A DNA stretch of 64,000 bases, taken from positions 1 through 64,000 of the forward strand of contig NZ_JALIDZ010000004.1 of the NCBI RefSeq assembly GCF_025397915.1, read 5' to 3'. The DNA comes from Microbaculum marinisediminis. GTDB lineage: Bacteria; Pseudomonadota; Alphaproteobacteria; Rhizobiales; Tepidamorphaceae. The first letter of the stretch is position 1. Each line of letters starts with the position of its first letter. This document shows positions 1-9,700 of the stretch, in pieces. Position numbers and translations under genes: made by a program. Below the pieces are notes generated by a model that was given only the letters and a program-made list of their open reading frames with translations, was not told the DNA's origin and made no database searches.

Positions 1-54
1 CGCGGGGCCGGGCCGGGATCGCCGGACAAGGATTGCGAGCGAGGGACCGACCCC

Positions 55-1461
55 TTGGACGACATCACCTTCGGGGCGACACGGCTGCGCCTGCATACGC
101 TGACCAGGCTGCGCTGGATCGCGGTCGCCGGCCAGTCCGTCGCCGTGCTCGGGGTCTACATCCTGTTCGGCTACGACCTGCCGCTCGGCTTCTGCTTCGC
201 GCTGATCGCGTTTTCGGCGTGGCTGAACATCTTCCTGCGCATCCGCTACCCGGCCTCGCGCGAGCTGACCGCGCGGCTGGCCACCGTGCTGCTGGGCTAC
301 GACATCGTCCAGCTCGCCGTCCTGCTGGCGCTCACCGGCGGGCTGGCCAATCCGTTCTCGATCCTGCTGCTGGTGCCGGTCGTGGTCTCCGCGAGCGCCC
401 TGCCGCCGGCCAACACGGTGCTGCTCGGCGGCATCGCGCTCACCGCCGCCAGCATCATCGGCGCGGTGCACCTGCCGCTGCCCTGGCTCGGCGGCGACGC
501 GCCGGACCTGCCGGTGCTCTACATCTCGGGAATCTGGGTGGCGCTGGCGCTGGCCATCGGCTTCACCGGCGTCTACGCCTTCCGCGTCGCCCGCGAGGCC
601 CGGCAGATGTCGGACGCGCTGGCCGCCGCCGCGCTGGTGCTGGCCCGCGAGCAGCATCTCTCCGCCCTCGACGGCCTCGCCGCCGCCGCCGCGCACGAGC
701 TCGGCACGCCGCTGGCCACCATCGCGCTGGTCTCCCGCGAACTGGAGCGCGACCTGCCCCGCGAGGGGCCCCATGCCGAGGACGTCAGGCTGCTGCGCAG
801 CCAGGTCGAGCGCTGCCGCGGCATCCTCGAGCGCATCGGCTCGCTCGGCGAGGAGCCCGGCGGCCATCTCGACCGGCTGCCGCTGTCGAGCCTGATCGAG
901 GAAATCGCCGCCCCGCACCGCGAGTTCGGCATCGACATCCGCATCCATCTGGACGGCGCGCCGCCGGAGCCGGTCGGCCGCCGCGATCCCGGAATCCTCT
1001 ACGGCCTCGGCAATCTCGCCGAGAACGCCGTCGATTTCGCCGCCTCCACCGTCGATATCCGCGCCGGCTGGACCGCCGACACGGTGACCATCGAGATCGT
1101 CGACGACGGACCGGGCTTCACGCCAGAGGTTTTGGCGAAGATCGGCGAGCCCTATATATCCACCCGTGGCCGGCGTCGCGGCGGCGTCGAGGAATCCGGG
1201 CTCGGCCTCGGCCTGTTCATCGCCAAGACGCTGCTCGAGCGCTCCGGCGCGCAGCTGCTGTTCGCCAATCGCGCGCCGATGGGGCGCGGCGCCTTCGTCA
1301 GCGCGTCCTGGCCGCGCAGCCGCTTCGAGGTCGCCGGCCCCGCCGGTTCCGTAGGGTCCGCCGGCGCTGCGGGATTTGACCTCGGCGTTGCGGGCGATAA
1401 TAAGGTGACAGGAAATCCGGCCGCCACGGCGGCGAAAGAGACGATGGCAAGCAGGACATGA
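55..1461 (+). CDS. regB: RegB/ActS-type redox sensor histidine kinase
   Basis: Membrane histidine kinase of 468 aa that, in this family, senses redox state of the quinone pool and phosphorylates RegA/ActR. The N-terminal ~190 residues hold about six hydrophobic segments. The family's quinone-site motif GGLANPF is at residues 95-101. The H-box AAHELGTPL places the phosphoacceptor at His214, and the redox-active cysteine context RCRG gives Cys254. The ATPase domain follows, with the N box near LAENAVDFA, then DDGPGFTPE and GLGLGLFIAKTLLE. The start is a TTG preceded by GAGGGA 8 nt upstream. The C-terminal ~45 residues after the ATPase domain are low-complexity Ala/Gly and not part of the fold. 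The stop overlaps the next gene's start as ATGA, so the pair is translationally coupled. Confidence 0.93.
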   Translation: MDDITFGATRLRLHTLTRLRWIAVAGQSVAVLGVYILFGYDLPLGFCFALIAFSAWLNIFLRIRYPASRELTARLATVLLGYDIVQLAVLLALTGGLANPFSILLLVPVVVSASALPPANTVLLGGIALTAASIIGAVHLPLPWLGGDAPDLPVLYISGIWVALALAIGFTGVYAFRVAREARQMSDALAAAALVLAREQHLSALDGLAAAAAHELGTPLATIALVSRELERDLPREGPHAEDVRLLRSQVERCRGILERIGSLGEEPGGHLDRLPLSSLIEEIAAPHREFGIDIRIHLDGAPPEPVGRRDPGILYGLGNLAENAVDFAASTVDIRAGWTADTVTIEIVDDGPGFTPEVLAKIGEPYISTRGRRRGGVEESGLGLGLFIAKTLLERSGAQLLFANRAPMGRGAFVSASWPRSRFEVAGPAGSVGSAGAAGFDLGVAGDNKVTGNPAATAAKETMASRT

Positions 1462-2018
1462 CCGAATCCGCCGACGACGCGGTGCTCGCGCTACCCGACC
1501 GCACGCTGCTGATCCTCGACGACGACCGCCCCTTTCTCACCCGGCTGGCCCGCGCGATGGAGCGACGCGGCTTCGAGGTGACCGAGGCCGACACCGTCGC
1601 CGCCGGCCTGGTGGCGGTCGACAAGACGCCGCCGGCCTTCGCCGTGGTCGACATGCGGCTGGAGGACGGCAACGGCATCGAGGTGATCCGCCGGCTCAAG
1701 GAGAAACGCCCCGAGGCCCGCGCCATCATCCTCACCGGCTACGGCAACATCGCCACCGCCGTCACCGCGGTGAAGCTCGGCGCCGTCGACTATCTGGCCA
1801 AGCCCGCCGACGCCGACGAGGTGTTCGCCGCGCTGATGGCCGAAAGCGACGACAAGGCGGTGCCGCCGGAAAACCCGATGTCGGCCGACCGGGTGCGCTG
1901 GGAGCACATCCAGCGCGTCTACGAGCTGTGCGACCGCAACGTCTCGGAGACCGCCCGGCGGCTCAACATGCACCGCCGCACGCTGCAACGGATCCTGGCC
2001 AAGCGCGCCCCGCGCTGA
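1458..2018 (+). CDS. regA: RegA/ActR-type response regulator
   Basis: Response regulator of 186 aa, partner of the preceding kinase. The receiver domain covers residues ~16-130, with acidic pocket residues in LILDDDRP, the phosphorylation site Asp65 (VVDMRLEDG), Thr in ILTGYGN and Lys in LAKPADAD. A short linker leads to a Fis-type helix-turn-helix at the C terminus (SETARRLNMHRRTLQRIL), the part that is nearly invariant in this family. Such regulators control photosynthesis, nitrogen and carbon fixation, respiration or acid tolerance in alphaproteobacteria; which of these applies here cannot be told from the window. It starts inside the stop codon of the kinase gene. Confidence 0.95.
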   Translation: MTESADDAVLALPDRTLLILDDDRPFLTRLARAMERRGFEVTEADTVAAGLVAVDKTPPAFAVVDMRLEDGNGIEVIRRLKEKRPEARAIILTGYGNIATAVTAVKLGAVDYLAKPADADEVFAALMAESDDKAVPPENPMSADRVRWEHIQRVYELCDRNVSETARRLNMHRRTLQRILAKRAPR

Positions 2019-2132
2019 CGCCGGGCATTGTGCTGGCATCGGGCATCAGCCTCGGCGCGCTTGCCCGATCCGCTCGTCGCCGATGACCGTGTGCGGTCGC
2101 ACTTTCGGACCCGTCGAAAACACCCAGCACAG

Positions 2133-2615
2133 ATGCCCGACACGACCAAAGCCATAACGATCTATGTCGACGCCGACGCCTGTCCGGTGAAGGACGAGGT
2201 CTACAAGGTCGCCGGCCGGCACGGGCTCAAGGTCTATGTCGTCGCCAACGCCTTCATGATGGTGCCGCGCGATCCGCTGGTCGAGCGCGTCATCGTCGCC
2301 GCCGGTCCCGACGTGGCCGACGACTGGATCGCGGAACGGGCATCGCGGGGCGACATCGTCGTCACCGCCGACGTGCCGCTGGCCGACCGCTGCGTGAAGG
2401 CCGGCGCCGCCGTCCTGTCGCCGAAGGGCCGGGCCTTTACCGAGGATTCGATCGGCATGGCACTGGCGACGCGCAACCTGATGAGCGATCTGCGCTCCGC
2501 CGGCGCGACCACCAGCGGCCCGCCGCCCTTCGCCGCAAGGGACCGCTCCGCCTTCCTGTCGGCGCTGAACCAGGCGGTGGTCCGGCTGCAGCGGGACGGC
2601 TTCGCGACCGGCTGA
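2133..2615 (+). CDS. DUF188 (YaiI/YqxD family) protein
   Basis: Protein of 160 aa of the YaiI/YqxD family. It begins with the family's hallmark acidic motif [13 protein letters not shown] (residues ~8-20). It continues through [12 protein letters not shown] and the stretch [16 protein letters not shown] that recurs in the family. The fold is thought to be PIN-like or nuclease-like, but no activity is established. I chose the ATG at 2133 because the protein then starts just before the conserved motif; an in-frame start at 2028 would add 35 poorly conserved residues. It lies 114 nt after regA on the same strand, and whether it is co-transcribed is unclear. Confidence 0.88.
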   Translation: MPDTTKAITIYVDADACPVKDEVYKVAGRHGLKVYVVANAFMMVPRDPLVERVIVAAGPDVADDWIAERASRGDIVVTADVPLADRCVKAGAAVLSPKGRAFTEDSIGMALATRNLMSDLRSAGATTSGPPPFAARDRSAFLSALNQAVVRLQRDGFATG

Positions 2616-2702
2616 CACGCGGTACTGGCGCCCGGGGCGCGGCATTGCGGCCGAAGCAGAAAGCCTGCCCCACCAACGCCTTCCGCCTACCCTCTCTACG
2701 TC

Positions 2703-2725
2703 ATTGCCGGGTCGGTCCCGGCAAT
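2703..2725. repeat. intergenic palindrome, 9-bp arms
   Basis: Arms ATTGCCGGG (2703-2711) and CCCGGCAAT (2717-2725) are perfect inverse complements around a 5-base loop. A similar CCGGG-centred architecture recurs at 2745 and in the 32.9-33.3 kb gap, which suggests a dispersed intergenic repeat family. Confidence 0.6.
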
Positions 2726-2744
2726 CCCCGGCGTACGGCACGAG

Positions 2745-2767
2745 ATGCCCGGGTCACACCCGGGCAT
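2745..2767. repeat. intergenic palindrome, 10-bp arms
   Basis: Arms ATGCCCGGGT (2745-2754) and ACCCGGGCAT (2758-2767) are perfect inverse complements with a 3-base loop. There is no T-run on either side, so it does not look like a simple intrinsic terminator. It is the second palindrome in this gap. Confidence 0.6.
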
Positions 2768-2888
2768 GACGCGAGACGTGAGAGGGCACGGCCCGGCGCG
2801 CGGCAATTGCGACGCCAGTGCAGATCATTTTAGCGCGGGCGGAACAGAGGCTCAGGCGAAGAAGGGGAGGGCCGACCAGTCCCGACGC

Positions 2889-2922
2889 AAACGAAAACGG
2901 CGGCGCCGAAGGGCACCGCCGT
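2889..2922 (-). terminator. rho-independent terminator of trxA
   Basis: Read on the minus strand just after the trxA stop codon there is a stem ACGGCGGTGCC / GGCGCCGCCGT with loop CTTC and one G-T pair, followed by TTTTCGTTT. Position, strong stem and T-rich tail fit an intrinsic terminator. Confidence 0.85.
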
Positions 2923-2948
2923 CTCGAACAATCCGTTTCGGAGCCGAA

Positions 2949-3269
2949 TCAGAGCGATTCGGAGATCCACGACACCAGCCGGCTCTTCGGCTGCACGCCG
3001 ACCTGGGTGCCGACGGGCTGGCCGCCCTTGAACAGCATCAGGGTGGGAATCGCGCGGATGCCGTAATTGGCCGAAATGCCGGGGTTTTCGTCGACATTGA
3101 CCTTTACGATCTTCGCCTTGCCAGCCATTTCCGCGTCGATCTCGTCGAGCATCGGCGCGATCTGCTTGCAGGGCCCGCACCACTCGGCCCAGAAGTCGAC
3201 CACAACCGGCTCGGCGGAATCGAGCACGTCGGCCTGGAAATCAGCGTCAGTCGTATGGGAAACGGCCAT
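2949..3269 (-). CDS. trxA: thioredoxin
   Basis: Cytosolic thiol-disulfide oxidoreductase of 106 aa, the usual thioredoxin length. The active site is [11 protein letters not shown], with Cys31 and Cys34, and the cis-proline loop is RAIPTLMLF. It has no signal peptide. A GAGG Shine-Dalgarno lies 8 nt before the ATG, and an intrinsic terminator follows. It sits 99 nt after the stop of addA on the same strand, a neighbourhood I recall as common in Rhizobiales. It may have its own promoter in that gap. Confidence 0.97.
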   Translation of the reverse strand: MAVSHTTDADFQADVLDSAEPVVVDFWAEWCGPCKQIAPMLDEIDAEMAGKAKIVKVNVDENPGISANYGIRAIPTLMLFKGGQPVGTQVGVQPKSRLVSWISESL

Positions 3270-3368
3270 TTGTCATTACCTCGCGGTCGCGAATCGGCCG
3301 CTCTCACGGCCTGTCTGGATGGGTTGAGCGGAAGGTAGGAAGGCTGGCCACGGGCGTCAAGCCGACGG

Positions 3369-6300
3369 TTAGCCGCCATGCCTTTCGAGCAGATCGCGCG
3401 GGAGCGGCATCAGACGCGGCGCCGCCGTCCACAACAGCGCGGCGCGGACGGGCCGGTCCGGCCAGATGCGGGCGGCGAGCGCGCCATAGGCGGCAAGTTG
3501 GGCGAGATAAGCCGCCGGCACGTCGTCCGGCGTTTCCGGGACCGTGCGGTCGGTCTTGTAGTCGACGATCAGGATGTCGTGATCGGTGACGGCGAGCCGG
3601 TCGATCTGGCCGATCAGCGGCGCGCCACCCGGCGCCGGCCGGCCGGCGATGTTCACCTCGGCCTGCGCGCCCGGGGCGAACACAGCCGCGAAGGCCGGAT
3701 CGTCGAGGATCGCCAGCACTTCGGCGAGATAGCCCGCGCGCGTTTCCTCCGGCCAGTCGGGGGCGAGCACGGCAAGGGCCCGCTCTCCCGCCGCCCGCCG
3801 GTCCTGCGGGCCGATCTCGGGAAGCGCCTCGAGAAGGCGGTGCAGCACCGTGCCGCGCCGCATGGCCTCCTTGCGGCCCCGCGCCTCGCCCTCGCCGGAG
3901 GCGACGTGCTCGGCAAGTCGCGAGGGGGCGAGCGGAGCAACGGCGGGGCGCTCGCGCGGCGCGTCGGCCCCGACCCAAGCCGGCAGTGCGGGGGCGGCGA
4001 GCACCGCTTCGACGGGCGGCCGAGGCTGCGCCGGGACACCGGGACCGATATAGCGGCGCACCGGTCCGTCGGGCGTTTCGGCCGGCGTGAGGATCGGCGC
4101 CAGCGCGTTCGCCATCAGGCCGTGCCAGGCGCCGTCGGGCAGCCTGTTGGCGTTGGTCTTGAAGCCGGCGACATAGAGGCGGTCGCGGGCGCGCGTCATC
4201 GCCACGTAGAGCAGGCGGTTGGCCTCCTCGACGCGCTGGCGCTCGGCGGTGGCGCGCAGGGCGCGGGTCGCGGCACAGTCGGCCTGCTTGCTCTGCGCCC
4301 AGACGAGCGGCGCGCCGAGGCCGTCGTCGAACCGGAACAGCGGGCCGACGCCCCGCCCCGTCGTCGCGCGGCAGGTATCGGGCAGGAACACCACCGGCGC
4401 CTCCAGCCCCTTGGCGCCGTGCACGGTCATGACGCGCACCTCGTCGCGGCCCTTGTCCATGTCGCGCTTGACCTCGGCCGGGGCCGCGGCGAGCCAGGCG
4501 AGGAAGCCGGCGAGGCTCGGCGTCTCGGCACGCTCGTAGGCGAGCGCCAGGCTCAGGAACTCGTCCAGCGCCTCGAAGGCCTCGGCGCCGAGCCGGCGGT
4601 GGAAGGCCTTGCGGCCGCGATCCCGCCCAAGGATGCGGGCATAGAACTCGTAAGGCTTCTCGAAGCCGGCGCGAGCGCGCCAGTCGGCCAGCCGGTCGCG
4701 GATCTCGGCGAGGCGGTCGTCGTCCGCCGCCGCAGTCTGGAGTGCGCGCCACAGCGCGCCGCGCCGGCCGATCGCCAGCGCCATCAGCGCGTCCTCGCTG
4801 AGGCCGATCAGCGGCGACTTGAGCAGGGCGGCGAGATTGAGGTCGTCCTCGGGCATCAGCGCGAAGCGGCCGACGGCCATCAGGTCCATCACCGCGATAT
4901 GGTCGGTCAGCACCAGCCGGTCGGCGCCGGCGACGGGAATATTCTGGCTCTTCAGCGCGCGGATCATCGGCTCGGCGAAGGGCGCGCGGCGGGCGACCAG
5001 GATCATGACGTCGCCGGGGCGGATCGGCGCACCGGTGGCCGCAAGCGGTTCCTTGCGGTCGAGCCAGGTGCGGATCGTGCGCGCGATGCGCTCGGCCAGC
5101 CGCGACTCGGGGCTGCCGGCGCGGTCGGCATCGAGCGGCGCGTCCCACGGCGCGATATCCTCGCTTTCCGCCGGCTCCTCGATGTCCCAGAGCTCGACGA
5201 GGCCGGGTTCGTTCTCGCGGATCGCCTCGTGGATCACCTGTTCCGGCGCCTCCGGCAGGATCACGCCGGCGGTCGCCGGACCCTCCTCGAACACCGCGTC
5301 GACCGCCCTGAGCACGGTCGGCGTCGAGCGGAAGGAGAGCCGCAGCGGCACGTAGCCGAAGGCCTTTCCGGCCTCGCCCGCGCGCGCCTCGAACAGCCGC
5401 CGCATGGCGTCGAACCGGCTCGGATCGGCGCCCTGGAACGAATAGATCGACTGCTTGATGTCGCCGACGGCGAAGACCGTCCGGTTCGCCGCGCGCGCGC
5501 CTTCGCCGGCGAAGAACTCGCCCGCCATCTTCTCGACGATCTCCCACTGGCGCGGGCTCGTGTCCTGCGCCTCGTCGACCAGCACGTGATCGAGGCCGCC
5601 GTCGAGCTTGAACAGTACCCAGCCCGCGTCGGCTCGGCCGAGCAGCATGGCGGTTCGCTCGACGAGGTCGTCGAAATCGACGAACCCGCGCGCGGCCTTG
5701 AGCGACTGATAGCGGGCGATCACCGCGTCGGCGACGGTGAACAGCGACGCGTTGGCGGCCAGAAGCCGCGCGGCGGCAAGACGGTCCATCAGGCCGGCGA
5801 CACGGGCCTTCTCGCGCTCCAGCCTGTCGGCAAGATCGGGGAATTCCGCGATAAAGGGCTTGGTCAGGAACCGCTTGCGCTCCTCGCCGGAGGACGGCGC
5901 GATGAAGACGGAAAGATAGGCATCGAGCGCACCGGCGTCCGTGTCGGCCCCGGCGGCCGCGGCCAGAAAGCCGCCCAGCTCGGCGACCGCCTTGCTGCCG
6001 GTCGCCAGCGCGGCAGCGACCGACATCCACTCGGAGCGCGGCAGGTGCGGCCCCGTCAGGATCTCGGCCATCACCGCGGCCTCGCCGTCGCCGGGCGCGA
6101 GGCCGAGACGGTCGCGCAGCCCGTCGAGCGCGGCGGCGAGATCGCCACCCTCGCGCAGCCACTCGAGGAAGGCGCCGCGGCGGCCGAGCACGGCGCGCAG
6201 AAGGTCGTCGAAGCCGGTGTCGCTCAGGCGCCGCAGCAGGTCGGCGATCGCCTCGGTCAGCGGACCATCCTCGCCGGTCTCCACCAGCACCTCGGCCCGC

Positions 6301-6791
6301 GCCTCGGCCAGGAGTTCGGCGCTGCCGCGCTCCTCCAGAACGGTGAAGCCCGCCGTCACGCTCGCCTCGAAGGGGAACTGCTGCAACAGCCGTTCGCAGA
6401 AGGCGTGGATGGTCTGGATCTTGAGGCCGCCGGGGGTCTCGACGGCGGCGGCGAACAGGCGGCGGGCGCGCGCCAGCGCCTCCGGCTTCGGCGGGCGGCC
6501 CTCGATCTCGGCGATCTTCTGACGAAGCGCGTCGTCGGACAGGGTCGTCCATTCGCTCAGCCACTCGAACACGCGGTTCGACATCTCGGCGGCGGCGGCC
6601 TTGGTGTAGGTGATGCAGAGCAGCCGCGCCGGATCGGCGCCGGACAGGAGCAGGCGCAGCACGCGCTGGGCCAGCACATAGGTCTTGCCGGCACCGGCAT
6701 TGGCGCTGACCCAGGCAGAGCCGCGCGGATCCGACGCCTCGCGCTGTCTTTGCTTCACCGGCTCGGGGACGGGACGGGCGAGCGTGCTCAT
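3369..6791 (-). CDS. addA: double-strand break repair helicase-nuclease AddA
   Basis: Protein of 1140 aa of the alphaproteobacterial AddA family. AddAB resects double-strand breaks for RecA loading, replacing RecBCD. It is a UvrD-like superfamily 1A helicase: Walker A ANAGAGKT (residues 30-37), motif Ia LLCITYTKAAAAEM, motif II VLVDEAQDTS, motif III AVGDIKQSIYSFQGAD, motif V/VI VMTVHGAKGLE and LLYVAMTRARDRLYVAG. The C-terminal RecB-type nuclease domain shows GQIDRL followed by ILIVDYKTDR. I chose the ATG at 6791, which has GGAG 9 nt upstream; an alternative at 6812 has no ribosome site and would overlap addB. It begins 4 nt after the addB stop, so the subunits are co-expressed. Confidence 0.95.
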   Translation of the reverse strand: MSTLARPVPEPVKQRQREASDPRGSAWVSANAGAGKTYVLAQRVLRLLLSGADPARLLCITYTKAAAAEMSNRVFEWLSEWTTLSDDALRQKIAEIEGRPPKPEALARARRLFAAAVETPGGLKIQTIHAFCERLLQQFPFEASVTAGFTVLEERGSAELLAEARAEVLVETGEDGPLTEAIADLLRRLSDTGFDDLLRAVLGRRGAFLEWLREGGDLAAALDGLRDRLGLAPGDGEAAVMAEILTGPHLPRSEWMSVAAALATGSKAVAELGGFLAAAAGADTDAGALDAYLSVFIAPSSGEERKRFLTKPFIAEFPDLADRLEREKARVAGLMDRLAAARLLAANASLFTVADAVIARYQSLKAARGFVDFDDLVERTAMLLGRADAGWVLFKLDGGLDHVLVDEAQDTSPRQWEIVEKMAGEFFAGEGARAANRTVFAVGDIKQSIYSFQGADPSRFDAMRRLFEARAGEAGKAFGYVPLRLSFRSTPTVLRAVDAVFEEGPATAGVILPEAPEQVIHEAIRENEPGLVELWDIEEPAESEDIAPWDAPLDADRAGSPESRLAERIARTIRTWLDRKEPLAATGAPIRPGDVMILVARRAPFAEPMIRALKSQNIPVAGADRLVLTDHIAVMDLMAVGRFALMPEDDLNLAALLKSPLIGLSEDALMALAIGRRGALWRALQTAAADDDRLAEIRDRLADWRARAGFEKPYEFYARILGRDRGRKAFHRRLGAEAFEALDEFLSLALAYERAETPSLAGFLAWLAAAPAEVKRDMDKGRDEVRVMTVHGAKGLEAPVVFLPDTCRATTGRGVGPLFRFDDGLGAPLVWAQSKQADCAATRALRATAERQRVEEANRLLYVAMTRARDRLYVAGFKTNANRLPDGAWHGLMANALAPILTPAETPDGPVRRYIGPGVPAQPRPPVEAVLAAPALPAWVGADAPRERPAVAPLAPSRLAEHVASGEGEARGRKEAMRRGTVLHRLLEALPEIGPQDRRAAGERALAVLAPDWPEETRAGYLAEVLAILDDPAFAAVFAPGAQAEVNIAGRPAPGGAPLIGQIDRLAVTDHDILIVDYKTDRTVPETPDDVPAAYLAQLAAYGALAARIWPDRPVRAALLWTAAPRLMPLPRDLLERHGG

Positions 6792-6795
6792 CGCA

Positions 6796-9700
6796 TCAGT
6801 CTCCGCCGCCATCGCCGCCGAGCCGGCCCCATTCGGGCCAGCGCGAAAGGTGGTCGTAGTCGGTGAACCGGCCGGCGAACTGGGCGCGCGGCTTGACGAA
6901 ATAGGCCTGGTCCGGATCGGCGAAGCGGGCCAGCAGACCGGTCAGGCTGGCCAGTGTCCCGGCGGCGAAATCGGCGACCGTCGTGTCCTTCGGCACCACC
7001 GTCTTCACCGCGCCAGGCACGCGGCTTCCCTTCAGTTCGACATAGGCCAGCTCCACCGGCGACAGCCGGGCGAGGTCGGGCCCGAAGCCGCCGTTCATCG
7101 CCATCGCCGCCTCGAGCGGAAGCTGCGGGCTCAGGCCGGAGAGCACCTGCTTGTCGCTCGGCGCGGTGCCGGTCTTGTAGTCGACGATGCGCAGGCCCCG
7201 GTCGGTCACGTCGAAACGGTCGGCGCGGCCGGACAACGTGACCTCGCGGCCGGCGATCTGCAGCTTCAGCTCGCCCTTCTGCTCGACGAGGCGCTGCTTC
7301 AGGCCGGCGCGGTCCTCCGCGTCGCGGGCGACGAACCATTCGGCGACGCGCAGGAAGCGCGGCCACCAGAAGGCGCGCACCTCGGGGAAATCGTCGAGCG
7401 TCTCGAACAGCGTCGCGCCGATGGCGACCAGATCGGCGGGCTCGCCGGCATCGCTCGCCTGCACATAACCGGCGAGCGCATCGTGGATGATATTTCCACG
7501 CTCGCGTGCGTCGGGAGCCTCGTCCAGTTCGCCGAGCGGCTCCAGCCGCAAGACGCGGCGGGCATAGACGGCGTAGGGATCGCGGATCAGCGTCTCGATC
7601 TCGGTCACGCTCAGGCGGCCCGGACGCGCCTCGACCGGCGGGCGCGGCGTCGGCTCGCCGAGCGGCGCGAGCGCCCCGGCGAGATCGACCGCGCGGGCGA
7701 TACCGAGATAGCGCTCGCCGCGCGCGACCAGCGCCGTGTAGCGCGCGTCGCCGATGACGGCCCTGAAGCGCTGCAGCCAACGCGAGGCCACCGCCGGGGC
7801 GCCACCGAGCTTGGTGGAGCGGGCGAGCACGATCTCGGGCGCGCACATCGCCTGGGCGACGTCATGGGCGGCAAGCCCGATGAAGCGTTCGGGCGCCTCC
7901 AGGCCGACGTCGCGGCGCATCGGCCGGTTGAGGAAGGGATCGGCGCGGGTGTCGGCCGGCCAGACGCCCTCCTCGAGCCCGCCGAGGATGACGAGGTCGG
8001 CGGAGATCATGCGCGCCTCGAGCGGGCCGAGGATCGACAGGCGCGGATGACCGGGCGCGCGCCGGCGCACGGGAATACCGGACATCAGCGCGCGCAGCAG
8101 CGCGGGATACTGGTCGAGCCGCGCCGACAGGCCGCCGGGCGCGGCGTCGTCGAGATCGGCGAGGAAGCGGCCAAGGGCCTCCCCGTCCTCGCCGACGAGC
8201 GTGGCGCCGGAGAGCGTGGCGCCGTCCGGGGTAGCCCCGCCTGGGGTCGCGCCGTCCGGGGTCGCGACAACCCCGGCGAGGGCTGTGCGATGGGCGGCGG
8301 CGAGATCGGCGAGGGGGCATTCGCCCCGCCGCGCGATGTCTTCCAGGGGCGCGAGCACGGCGGCGATGCGGTCGGCGAGATCGATGGCGCCCTGCCAGTC
8401 GCCCTCGTCCAGGCGCCGGACGGATGGATGCCGGTACCCCTCGGCGCGGTGCGTATGGGCATGACGGACGGCGCGGACGAGGCCCTGCCCGCCGGACGCC
8501 GGCCGCGGGCCGCGCAGGACCGCGAGCTCGAGCACGCGGGCGGCGCGGCGCGCCGCGTCCGCCTCCAGCCCGAAGCGGGCGAGCGGATGCTGGATCAGCG
8601 CGACGAGGGAGACCGGCGCCAGCCGCAGCGCGGCGCTATCGGCGATCAGGCGGTACACGGTGCCGGCCGGCGTCTCGGACAGCGGCACACCGGCGGAATC
8701 CTCGACGGGGATGGTCCAGCGCGCGAGCTCGCCGGAGACGCGCCGGGCCAGGGTGCGGTCCGGGGTCACCAGCGCGGCGGTGCGGCCCGGCGTTTCCACC
8801 GCCTCGCGCATCATCAGCGCGATCGACAGCGCCGCCTCCTGCTCGTTCGCGGCTTCGAGTACGGTGACGCCGGCGACCGCGTCGTCGAAATCCGCGGCGT
8901 CAATGCGCTCGGCCAGGCCCGCCCAGCGGTCGGTGGTGGCGACCGGTCGGAAGGTCTCGGCGACGATCCGCTCGCGTGCCGGCCGCGCCGGTTCGACCAG
9001 CCGGTCGACGCCGCCGCGCACCGCGCCCATGCGCCCGAGCAGGCGCTTCAGCCCGTATTGCGGGTGCCCCGGCTGCGGCGTCTGGTCGGCGTCGATCGCC
9101 TCCCAGCTTTCCGCGTCGATGTCGAGATCGAGGCCGGGCAGGACGACGGCGCCGTGGGGCGACCTGGCGATCGCGGCGAGCAGCCCGGCGGTCGCGGGGA
9201 TCGTGCCGGTGGAGCCTGCGGCGATGATCGGGCTGCGCGGCGGGGCCGCGTCGAGCCGCCGGCTCTCCGCCTCCAGCAGCGCGTTGCGGCGGGCGGCGGG
9301 ATCGACACGGTTCTCGCTCGCCAGGATCGCCGGCCACAGCTCGGTCGCGATCCGCAGGAACTCGACGGTGAGCCGCCAGTATTCGGCGTGGTCCTCCGGC
9401 ACCAGCCCACCCAGGCCGGCAAAGCTCCGGCCTTCGGTTTCGAAGTCGTCGATCAGGGTGGCGAGATCGCGGGCGAGGAAGGCGGCGTCGCCCGGCACGA
9501 CCGGGATCGCCACCGGCTCGTCGCGGCCGGGCACCATCAGCGTCTGGGCGACGGTGCGGCCCCACCCCAGCACCAGTTCGGTGAGCAGCACGTGGCGGCG
9601 CAGGGGACCGATTGCCGGCGGGATCGTCAGGGCGGCGGCCGCGTCGCCGAGCACGCCGACGCCGGCAAGCGCCAGCTCGACCTCGTCGATATCGCCGATC

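Larger units (their letters stand above)
2616..2948. other. non-coding gap between DUF188 gene and trxA
   Basis: A gap of 333 bases between convergent genes. I see no convincing gene: short open frames here have no recognisable domains. It contains two near-perfect hairpins (2703-2725 and 2745-2767) and, near its right end, the trxA terminator. Confidence 0.7.

Noticed and set aside
2645-2833. A short open frame in the gap after the DUF188 gene
   Set aside because: It spans two perfect hairpins, lacks a ribosome site and resembles no protein.
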